43,193 nt of DNA from a virus, in IMG/VR virus record IMGVR_UViG_3300036785_000738, positions 1-43,193 of that record; one strand, 5' to 3'. Of this stretch, positions 13,911-20,755 are shown in pieces. The notes below the pieces were generated by a model. That model did no database searches, was not told the origin of the DNA, and saw only the letters and a list, made by a program, of their open reading frames with translations. The stretch's first letter is position 1; each line of letters begins with the position of its first letter. Both the position numbers and the translations under genes were made by a program.

Positions 13911-16121
13911 ATGGCTGTCGAGCAGCTTTTCCCGACTTTCAAGCCCAGCCAGGGGACGCCAGGCGGGTATGACCCGGCCGACCCGGAATCGTACGAAACC
14001 TTTATCGAGGCGATGATAAAGGACTCCATCGATTACGAAGGCACGACCCTCGCCAGGGCTCGCGACACCGCTCAGCGCTATTATTACGGCTACCTTCCTA
14101 ATCTCAGCGGCGACGACCTGACGAATTGGGGCGGCCCCGTGGTCGACCCGACCGCGACTTTCGGCGAAATCCTGGACGCCCAGGACCCGACTGCGGTCAA
14201 CAAGTCGACCTTTGTCTCTACCGACGTGCGCGACGCGGTGATGCTGACGCTGCCGAGCCTTATCCGGCTGTTCGCGGCGTCCGAGAACGTCGTCTACCTC
14301 ACTCCGCGCACCCAAACCGACATCGATATAGCCCAGCAGCAGACTGACTATATCAATTATACATTCTGGCAAGATAATCCAGGATTTCTAATCCTGTATG
14401 GCGCATTCAAGGACGCGCTCACCGTCAAAACCGGATTTGTCAAATGGTGGACGGACGACAACAAGGAAACCAAGCGCAAAACCTGGGTCAATATTAACGC
14501 GCAGCAAATCAATATGCTGCAGCAATCGAACCAGACCGCTAAAGTCGTGCATCTTGGGCAATTGAACCCTGCTGATGGGACTTATGACCGCGTCGTCATA
14601 TCTTACGAGGTATCAAAGCCGATTATCCGCGTCTCCGGGGTGCCGCCGGAAGAGATGCGGCTCGACCGCCAGGCCCGCTCCTTCGCCACCTCGCGCATCG
14701 TCGGTCATCAGCGTCTCGTTCCCATCGATGACCTGGTCGCCATGGGCTACGACCGCGAGCTTTGCCTCGAGTACGTCCAGGGACAGACGACGCCTGAGTT
14801 CACGATGGAGAATCAGCTCCGCAATCCTGGCCGATACACCTCGACCCGCGCCGCTGACGGAGTGATGTACGGTGAATGGTACATCAAGGCCGACAAGGAT
14901 GGCGATGGCGTCGCCGAGCTCCGCTACATCTGCACGATGGGCGAAGCTCACAACATCGTCATGGACGAGTACGCGAACCGAGTGAAATTCGCCGTCTTCT
15001 CCTGCGACCCGATTTCGCACACCATCGTTGGCGACTCTCTCGCCGACTACACGATGGACATGCAGCGCATCAAAACCAACATGCTGCGCGGCGTCCTCGA
15101 CTCTCTGGCCGAGAGCATCAACCCGAAGACGGTCGTCAACGAACTCACCGTCAATCTCGACGACGCGCTCAACGATGATTTGGGCGCCGTCATCCGCACC
15201 CGCGGCGACCCGGGCAACGCCGTCCAGTTCGCCGTCACCCCGTTCGCCGGCCAGCAGGCGATGCCCATTATCGACGCGCTCAATGACGTGCTCGCGCGCC
15301 GCACTGGGCTCACCGACGCCGCTAAGGGGCTCGACCCCAAGGCGCTGCAGTCCTCTACCCAGGTCGGCGTCGACGCCATCATCAACGGCGCGCAGGAGCG
15401 CATCGAACTTATCGCCCGGATCCTAGCCGAAACTGGTTTTAAGGACCTCTTCATCGGCCTCTACAATGAGATTTCCGAGGCCCCCAATCAACAGCGCACG
15501 ATGCGGCTCAACGGCAAGTGGGTTGGAATCGATACCTCGACTTTCGACGCCACTATGGGAGTCGAAGTCAATTCAACGCTTGGCAAAGGAAGCGACCAGA
15601 CCAGGCTCGCCGTGCTGGAGAATATCAAGCAGACCCAACAGATGATTATGCAACAGTTCGGCGTCTCCAATCCAGTCTGCGGTATTCAGCAATTCCTAAA
15701 TACTATCACTGACCAATTAGCTATCGGCAATATTAAAAATGTCGGACGTTATTTCATGACTCCGGACCCACAAACCTTGCAGAACATCGCTGCGCAGCCG
15801 AAAGAGCCAGACGCGATGACCATTGCCGCCCGCGCCCAATTCGAGAAAGTGAAGAGTGAGTCGGCCCAAGCGATTGGCGACCAGCAGCTCAAAATGCAGA
15901 AGCAGCAAGCCGACGAGCAATACCGTCAGGAAGCCCTGCGACAGAAGGCGATTTACGACGCCGGCCGGCTCCAGGTCGAGCAGGAACGTCTGCACCGGGA
16001 ACATGTCCAAAGCGACGTCAAGACCGCGGCCGACCTCTATCAAGCCGAATTGGACGCCGCGACGAAGAAGCATGTCGCCGAGCAACAAGCGCAACGTACA
16101 CAGGGCGACGGCAATGGCTGA
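13911..16121 (+). CDS. Portal protein, P22-like
   Basis: Dodecameric portal at the capsid vertex through which DNA enters and leaves. The 736-aa length and sequence features fit P22/Bcep22-type podovirus portals: an N-terminal region with ARARDTAQRYYYGYLPNL, the PSLIRLFAAS segment, YGAFKDALTVKTGFVKWW, RIVGHQRL and a long helical C-terminal barrel with Gln/Glu/Arg-rich repeats (about residues 640-736). It is first in the late operon, overlaps the next gene by 8 nt, and directly precedes scaffold and capsid as in related phages. Confidence 0.9.
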   Translation: MAVEQLFPTFKPSQGTPGGYDPADPESYETFIEAMIKDSIDYEGTTLARARDTAQRYYYGYLPNLSGDDLTNWGGPVVDPTATFGEILDAQDPTAVNKSTFVSTDVRDAVMLTLPSLIRLFAASENVVYLTPRTQTDIDIAQQQTDYINYTFWQDNPGFLILYGAFKDALTVKTGFVKWWTDDNKETKRKTWVNINAQQINMLQQSNQTAKVVHLGQLNPADGTYDRVVISYEVSKPIIRVSGVPPEEMRLDRQARSFATSRIVGHQRLVPIDDLVAMGYDRELCLEYVQGQTTPEFTMENQLRNPGRYTSTRAADGVMYGEWYIKADKDGDGVAELRYICTMGEAHNIVMDEYANRVKFAVFSCDPISHTIVGDSLADYTMDMQRIKTNMLRGVLDSLAESINPKTVVNELTVNLDDALNDDLGAVIRTRGDPGNAVQFAVTPFAGQQAMPIIDALNDVLARRTGLTDAAKGLDPKALQSSTQVGVDAIINGAQERIELIARILAETGFKDLFIGLYNEISEAPNQQRTMRLNGKWVGIDTSTFDATMGVEVNSTLGKGSDQTRLAVLENIKQTQQMIMQQFGVSNPVCGIQQFLNTITDQLAIGNIKNVGRYFMTPDPQTLQNIAAQPKEPDAMTIAARAQFEKVKSESAQAIGDQQLKMQKQQADEQYRQEALRQKAIYDAGRLQVEQERLHREHVQSDVKTAADLYQAELDAATKKHVAEQQAQRTQGDGNG

Positions 16122-16365
16122 CGACATCGACAAACTGCGTAATCTCGCCCTGGGCGCGCGCGATACGTTGCAGGATGAGGCTTATGAGGCCGGCGTCGAG
16201 ACGATGGAGAAAGTCTACCTCAAACAACTGATTGCAACCGACGATATGAACAAAACCCTCGACTTGGTCAGCAGATTGAGGGTTCTGCATGACGTCGCCA
16301 AAGGGTTGCAACTCCAAATCAACAATCACACTGTGGCGATGAGGAAGGGAATTCGACGTGCCTGA
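16114..16365 (+). CDS. Small helical protein between portal and scaffold (83 aa)
   Basis: Unrecognised helical protein (MADDIDKLRNLALGARDTLQ to a basic C-terminus). It overlaps portal by 8 nt and scaffold by 8 nt, so it is co-translated with head genes and may act in assembly. The ATG at 16114 is preferred because the open frame upstream of it lies inside the portal C-terminus. Confidence 0.6.
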   Translation: MADDIDKLRNLALGARDTLQDEAYEAGVETMEKVYLKQLIATDDMNKTLDLVSRLRVLHDVAKGLQLQINNHTVAMRKGIRRA

Positions 16366-17599
16366 AGGCGTCGAGCAGGCCGCCCAGGCCTTTGAACAGC
16401 AAATCAAGGTCGTCCCGACAGCGGACCGCTCGCGCGACGCCGACACCGGCCGCTTTGTCCAAACGGCGTCTAAGCCTGAACCGATATTCGAACCTCGACC
16501 AGTCGAGGGTGACCCAGAAACTGGCGACACAAACGATGGAGGTGAAAATGCGCGGTATCTCGAGCACGAGAGGAGGGTCGCGGATGGTCGGTCTGAAGAC
16601 CGAGAAGGAACACGGCAAAACCGGATGGATGCAACGCGACCCGAGTCTTTATCGGATGGGGATGCGCGCGCCAGACAGGCCGATAGGGGAGGGAGACGAG
16701 ATGGGCAGCGGAGTGAAGGGTCCGAGGCAAGCGACGCCGAGCGGATCAGTGGCAAGACCGAAGGACGCGGAGATAACGAAGGTGACGAAAGTCCCGAGCG
16801 GTCCAAAGGGGAACCCGAGCGCGACGCCGAGGGGGAAGAATCTGGGGAAGGCGTACTAAAATACGAGGTGAATGTCGACGGGCAGACGATAGAGGTCAGT
16901 CTGCCAGAGGCTCTCAAAGGCTATATCCGCGAGCAAACTTTCCATCAACGGATGAACCAGGTCGACCAGGCGCGCAACCAAGTGCTCGCCGACGCGCAGG
17001 GCGCTTATCAAGTGCGTGACACGCTGCTCGCTCGACTGCAGGAGGCCGATAGGCTCCTGGCCGAACTCACCCCGCCGGAGCCCGATTGGGACCAAGAGTT
17101 CCGCATCAATGGCCAAGCGGCTCGCGAGCGGCAGAAGGCTTATCAACAGGTTTACGCCAAGCGCGCCGCCGTGCAGCAGGAAATGCAGCAGGCGCAGCAG
17201 GTGAACCTGCAGGCCTACGACAACTATACCCGCGACTACGCGGTTCGGCAGTTTTCAGATTTCGTCAAGGAGGCCAACATCCCTGACGAAAAGGTCCTCG
17301 ACGAGACGATGGAGCTCATGCGCTCCTATGCTCGCAAAGAGGGCTTCAACGAGGGTGAAATCGCCACCGTTTACGACAAGCGCATGTTGCGTATCTTGCG
17401 GAAGGCGGCCCTCTACGACCAGTCGGTGACGGCACAACCCAAAGCGGTCATCCCTGGTAAAGGACGCACGTTGACACCCGGTAGCGCTACGCCCATGGGG
17501 AATGCGCCACGCCGACATATCGACGAAGCCCAGAATAGGTTGGCTAAGAGCGGGCGTCTGGATGACGCTGCTGCAGTATTCCAAAGGCTTCTAAAGTAA
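16358..17599 (+). CDS. Scaffolding protein
   Basis: Internal scaffold that guides prohead assembly and is then lost. The 413-aa product has an N-terminal RDADTGRF motif (about 26-33) common to scaffolds, a long acidic disordered stretch (about 50-165), then KYEVNVDGQTIEVSLPEAL near 168-186 and long helices rich in Gln and Arg to the C-terminus. The GTG at 16358 has GAGGAAGGG upstream. A second frame is overprinted on the disordered part at 16548-16859. Portal upstream and capsid downstream support the role. Confidence 0.82.
   Translation: MPEGVEQAAQAFEQQIKVVPTADRSRDADTGRFVQTASKPEPIFEPRPVEGDPETGDTNDGGENARYLEHERRVADGRSEDREGTRQNRMDATRPESLSDGDARARQADRGGRRDGQRSEGSEASDAERISGKTEGRGDNEGDESPERSKGEPERDAEGEESGEGVLKYEVNVDGQTIEVSLPEALKGYIREQTFHQRMNQVDQARNQVLADAQGAYQVRDTLLARLQEADRLLAELTPPEPDWDQEFRINGQAARERQKAYQQVYAKRAAVQQEMQQAQQVNLQAYDNYTRDYAVRQFSDFVKEANIPDEKVLDETMELMRSYARKEGFNEGEIATVYDKRMLRILRKAALYDQSVTAQPKAVIPGKGRTLTPGSATPMGNAPRRHIDEAQNRLAKSGRLDDAAAVFQRLLK
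16548..16859 (+). CDS. Overprinted frame inside scaffold gene (103 aa)
   Basis: A +1-frame reading starting MRGISSTRGGSRMVGLKTEK and ending ...RGKNLGKAY, just before the conserved scaffold domain begins. It has a strong GGAGGTG Shine-Dalgarno 4-5 nt before the ATG. By hand count roughly 26 of 103 codons end in A/T, against about 45 of 105 in the scaffold frame over the same bases; downstream conserved scaffold codons show about 19 of 67. So the overprinted frame has the normal codon bias of this phage and the scaffold frame does not. The product is basic and otherwise unrecognised. Confidence 0.5.
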   Translation: MRGISSTRGGSRMVGLKTEKEHGKTGWMQRDPSLYRMGMRAPDRPIGEGDEMGSGVKGPRQATPSGSVARPKDAEITKVTKVPSGPKGNPSATPRGKNLGKAY

Positions 17600-17609
17600 A
17601 GGTGCTCCC

Positions 17610-18611
17610 ATGGCAAAGGTTACTAACGCATTCACCACCTATTCGGCGGCTGCGAATAGGGAAGACTTATCAAATGCAATCTACAATATCGACCCGTTCG
17701 ACACGCCGGTGATGTCGGCGGCTCGCCGGCGCAACGTCAAGAACCGGATTTTCGATTGGCAGACAGAATTCTTGCCGACCGTCAATCTTGCTAACGCCCA
17801 GGTCGAAGGGTTCTTGCTCGCCAACAGCCCGGCTCAACCGACCATTCGGCAGAACAACGTCACGCAAATCTCAGAACGCGACGCCAGCGTCTCGGGCACC
17901 CAGGAAGAGGTCGACGCCGCGGGCAAGGGCTCCGAAATGGCGCATCAGATGGCGCTCGCCAGCAAAGTGCTGAAGAGCGACATGGAATCCATCATGTGCT
18001 CGCGGCAACAGCGGGTGAACGGCGACGACGCGACTCCAACCGCGCGCACCACCGAGGCGATTGCCCACTGGATTGGCCGCGCTGCGACCAAGACCCTGGC
18101 GGCTGGAGCCGGCGGCGCCGTCGCCGGCGTCACTGCAAGCTTGCCGACCATCGCAGGCGCGGCGCCAGGCGATGCGGCCTTCGCCGCGGTCGCCGGCGGT
18201 TCGCAATTGCAAGTCACCGAGGCCATGCTCGGTGCTGCAATGCAGCAGGCTTACGTCAACGGCGCAAGCCCGAGTCTTTGGATTGTGCCGCCTGGGCCCA
18301 AGCGGACCATTTCCACTTTTACCGGCCGGTCAACGACCCAGGTCCTGGTCGGAAAGACCGAGGTGGTGTCGACGATTGACGTCATCGCCACCGACTTCGG
18401 CCGCATCAAGGTCGCGCCGTCGCGCTGGGTTCCCACCGACGTCGGCCTGCTTATCGACCCTGACTATATCGCCGTCGCTTTCTTCAGAGCCTTCCGTCAG
18501 TACCTGATGGCCCGCGTCGGCGATGCCGAAACCCGGATGATTATCGTCGAATGGGGCGTCGAGATGCGCAATCCCATCGCTCATATCCTGTTCAACGGCA
18601 TTAAGCAGTAA
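17610..18611 (+). CDS. Major capsid protein, SU10/DUF5309 type
   Basis: HK97-fold major capsid protein of the DUF5309/SU10 group. The 333-aa product shows the family pattern: NAIYNIDPFDTPVMSAARRR near the N-terminus, FDWQTEFL, a QISERDASVSGTQEEVDAAG segment, MALASKVLKSDMESIMCSRQ, then the SLWIVPPGPKRTISTFTG loop and a C-terminal VPTDVGLLIDPDYIAV... RNPIAHILFNGIK. No N-terminal prohead protease domain is present. An AAAGGTG site precedes the ATG. It is followed by a hairpin at 18622-18660. Confidence 0.92.
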   Translation: MAKVTNAFTTYSAAANREDLSNAIYNIDPFDTPVMSAARRRNVKNRIFDWQTEFLPTVNLANAQVEGFLLANSPAQPTIRQNNVTQISERDASVSGTQEEVDAAGKGSEMAHQMALASKVLKSDMESIMCSRQQRVNGDDATPTARTTEAIAHWIGRAATKTLAAGAGGAVAGVTASLPTIAGAAPGDAAFAAVAGGSQLQVTEAMLGAAMQQAYVNGASPSLWIVPPGPKRTISTFTGRSTTQVLVGKTEVVSTIDVIATDFGRIKVAPSRWVPTDVGLLIDPDYIAVAFFRAFRQYLMARVGDAETRMIIVEWGVEMRNPIAHILFNGIKQ

Positions 18612-18621
18612 CTCCGCTTCA

Positions 18622-18660
18622 TTCTGGCGTGTAGCAAAGTAGCAATGTAGCACGCCAGAA
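18622..18660 (+). terminator. Hairpin after major capsid gene
   Basis: A perfect 10-bp inverted repeat, TTCTGGCGTG (18622-18631) and CACGCCAGAA (18651-18660), encloses a loop with three GTAGCA units spaced by 8 nt. There is no T-tract, so it may be a transcript-stabilising or partial terminator structure that sets capsid mRNA levels. Confidence 0.6.
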
Positions 18661-18683
18661 CGTACGCTGAACAGGAGAGGAAC

Positions 18684-19049
18684 ATGAAGCGCTTCTTGCT
18701 CGCTGCGGGGCTATTCGCGGCGTTCTCGATGCCGGTCACGGCGCAACAAAGCAATGTGCCGGCCACGAGTTGCGCCGGCACAATCACCTTGGGCGGAACG
18801 CCGCAAATCGCCATTCCGGCTGGCGCGGCCGCCCATGGATGGATACTCGGTAACCCGTCGACCACGGAAATCCTGGCTTATTCATTCACGGGCGCTGCGG
18901 TGACTGCGACCGGGCCTTGGGTAGTTGGCGTGACGACAGCCACCGCAACGACGTCTTCGGCGGTCAGTCCGCCAAACGTGGCGACTGGGGCTGCGGTGAG
19001 TGTGGGCGCGGCGACGACGGCGCACGCATTCAGTTGTGCTTATTGGTGA
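18684..19049 (+). CDS. Signal-peptide-bearing hypothetical protein (121 aa)
   Basis: Begins with a typical Sec signal peptide MKRFLLAAGLFAAFSMPVTA followed by Gln (likely cleavage after residue 20). The mature part is Thr/Ala/Gly/Val-rich and beta-like with two Cys. Its place right after the capsid gene would suggest a capsid decoration protein, but a signal peptide is odd for that. AGGAGAGG precedes the ATG. It converges with the endonuclease-like gene by 10 nt. Confidence 0.6.
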   Translation: MKRFLLAAGLFAAFSMPVTAQQSNVPATSCAGTITLGGTPQIAIPAGAAAHGWILGNPSTTEILAYSFTGAAVTATGPWVVGVTTATATTSSAVSPPNVATGAAVSVGAATTAHAFSCAYW

Positions 19050-19528
19050 ATGATGTGACGTCGATTGGCTCTTTGTTCTTTGGCCGTCGCCCAACGACAA
19101 TTTCCTGGCGTATAATGGCCATTGGGGTCAATGCGGTCGATGGAACGGCCTGGCGGCGGCTCGCCCATGTCGGCAAGAAAGTTCTCAAACGTGAGCCATC
19201 GCTCACAAACCGTAATACCCCGACCACCCCAATCCTTGAATTGCTTGTTTCTTGGATTAAAACAGCGGTCTTTCATGCCTCGCCAGCAGCCATAAGCGCG
19301 GGTTACGCAGTTACCTACCGAATGGCCATGCCTGCGGTTTTGTTCGTTTTCCAGTTTGCGGCAACCGCAACTAATCGTATGTCCGTTTCTAAGATTTCCA
19401 CGAGTGACAATGGTTTGTTTCCCGCAATCACAAAGACACATCCAATGAACTTTTCCAGCTGGTTTGCTGTGAATATGAAGGGCGAGAAGCCGGCCGAATT
19501 TCTGTCCCGCTATATCGAGAATGTGCAT
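19040..19528 (-). CDS. HNH/AP2-like homing endonuclease
   Basis: Likely selfish DNA-cutting element inserted on the opposite strand between two late genes. The 162-aa product has zinc-binding Cys pairs (CLCDCG; CGC), a GCWRGMKDRCFNP segment and the conserved WGGRGITVCERW and SIDRIDPNGHYTPGNCRWAT blocks typical of phage HNH/AP2-like endonucleases. The ATG at 19528 gives the conserved MHILDIAGQKFGRLLAL start. Its start overlaps that of the plus-strand gene at 19521, and both ends abut neighbouring genes, so the insertion is very tight. Confidence 0.8.
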   Translation of the reverse strand: MHILDIAGQKFGRLLALHIHSKPAGKVHWMCLCDCGKQTIVTRGNLRNGHTISCGCRKLENEQNRRHGHSVGNCVTRAYGCWRGMKDRCFNPRNKQFKDWGGRGITVCERWLTFENFLADMGEPPPGRSIDRIDPNGHYTPGNCRWATAKEQRANRRHIIHQ

Positions 19529-19823
19529 GCCTGAAACCAAAAGAGTTTATTACGCAAAGAACGGCATCATTCGGACGATGCTCACTGACGACGAATATCC
19601 TGATAGGGTTGTCGTTAGAACAAGTCAAGACGTCGAACCGATATTGGAGAGCGCGGCTGCGCGCCGCGACAATCATGACCCTCGGCGCGACATGTGGGGG
19701 GTTGGTATGGTCCCGGTTGCGGTCTGGGAGAAGTCCGTTCACGAACAGTGGGACGAGGGCGATTGGAAAAAGTGGTGGAACGGTGACGGGAAACCCTTCC
19801 GCACTGCGCCAGGATTGGTTTGA
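19521..19823 (+). CDS. Conserved podovirus structural-block protein with QDVEPIL motif (100 aa)
   Basis: The product contains TSQDVEPILESAAARRDNHD, then GMVPVAVWEKSVHEQWDEGD and a closing FRTAPG. This order matches a small protein I have seen beside portal, capsid and adaptor genes of many podoviruses; its function is not established. The start is ATG at 19521 or 19527 (MPETKRV). It overlaps the 5' end of the endonuclease-like gene and the next gene by 4 nt. Confidence 0.65.
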   Translation: MCMPETKRVYYAKNGIIRTMLTDDEYPDRVVVRTSQDVEPILESAAARRDNHDPRRDMWGVGMVPVAVWEKSVHEQWDEGDWKKWWNGDGKPFRTAPGLV

Positions 19824-20470
19824 TGAGTGACTTTGGCACGCTCAAGACTTCAATTATGGATTGGGCCAACCGGCAGGATTGGTCCGACGCTCTCGTCACG
19901 TCTTTCATTCGAATGTCGGAGCAGAAGTTTAATCAAGAACTGCGCGTCAAATCGATGATAAAGCATGAAATCGCTCAAATCGGAAGTCGTTGCGGGCAGT
20001 TGCCGTATGATTGGCTGGAAATGGATTTGGTCAGAATTGAAAGTCCTCTATCCGCCGATGGGTTCATGCCAATCCATTACAAGCCGCGCGATGAGTTCTT
20101 CCGCGCGACAACACGAGATGACCAAAGTTCCGGAGCGATGACCAATCGCTATTATACGATTGAAGGGACAGAAATCTATTTTGGCGGTGTTCCGGACAAA
20201 ATTAATGGCACGACTTATAAGATTGCCTATTTCGCTGAAGTGCCGGTCTTGTCGGACACTCAGTCGTCATGGCTCTATACCAAATATCCCAGTCTTTATA
20301 TGTATGGTACGATGATGAATGCGGCTATGCATGCTGTGGGAGAAGAACAGAGCGCTGCCATTTGGAAAAACCTATGTGAGGATACGATAGGCAAGTTGAA
20401 CAAAGAGTATCTATTATCGAAGGCATCTGGTTCGCGTGTTACGCGCTCTAGGTTGAGGAGCTTCGGGTAA
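19820..20470 (+). CDS. Head-tail adaptor protein, SU10/gp4-like
   Basis: Adaptor that connects portal to tail. The 216-aa product has the family features: TLKTSIMDWANRQDWSDALV, a FIRMSEQKFNQELRVKSMI helix, LPYDWLEMDLVRIES and KYPSLYMYGTMMNAAMHAVG near the C-terminus. It follows the QDVEPIL gene as in SU10-like phages. Base composition is lower in GC here than in capsid or portal. Confidence 0.8.
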   Translation: MMSDFGTLKTSIMDWANRQDWSDALVTSFIRMSEQKFNQELRVKSMIKHEIAQIGSRCGQLPYDWLEMDLVRIESPLSADGFMPIHYKPRDEFFRATTRDDQSSGAMTNRYYTIEGTEIYFGGVPDKINGTTYKIAYFAEVPVLSDTQSSWLYTKYPSLYMYGTMMNAAMHAVGEEQSAAIWKNLCEDTIGKLNKEYLLSKASGSRVTRSRLRSFG

Positions 20471-20473
20471 CCA

Positions 20474-20755
20474 ATGCCGACGTTTGGCGCTTGGACAGAG
20501 GACATTTGCATCGGAGAAAGCCTCCCCGTGCTTCTCACTGAAGATGGATATCCAATCCTAACCGAAAATGGTTATCCAATCACAGTTGATGGAGGGTCGC
20601 CAATCAATGGCACTATGTGGATGTCTCAGTCAGCATATACAACATCATGGACTGATGATAGCTGTTCAGGAGAATATACTGTTAATTATCTACTAAATGA
20701 AGACGGAACGCCAATCTTAGATGAAAATGGCAACCCAATAGTGGTGGAATCATGA
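20474..20755 (+). CDS. Small repeat protein with LxExGxPI repeats (93 aa)
   Basis: Contains two copies of a doubled motif: LLTEDGYPILTENGYPI (about 21-37) and LLNEDGTPILDENGNPI (about 72-88). These short repeats are found in phage tail fibres and likely form beta-structure. Four nt separate it from the adaptor, and it overlaps the tail fibre gene by 4 nt (ATGA), so it may be a fibre accessory. Confidence 0.6.
   Translation: MPTFGAWTEDICIGESLPVLLTEDGYPILTENGYPITVDGGSPINGTMWMSQSAYTTSWTDDSCSGEYTVNYLLNEDGTPILDENGNPIVVES

Noticed and set aside
16018-16917. 299-aa minus-strand frame
   Set aside because: It is the reverse complement of portal end, scaffold and the overprinted frame, is Ser/Arg-rich as expected of a GC-rich shadow, and has no recognisable motif.
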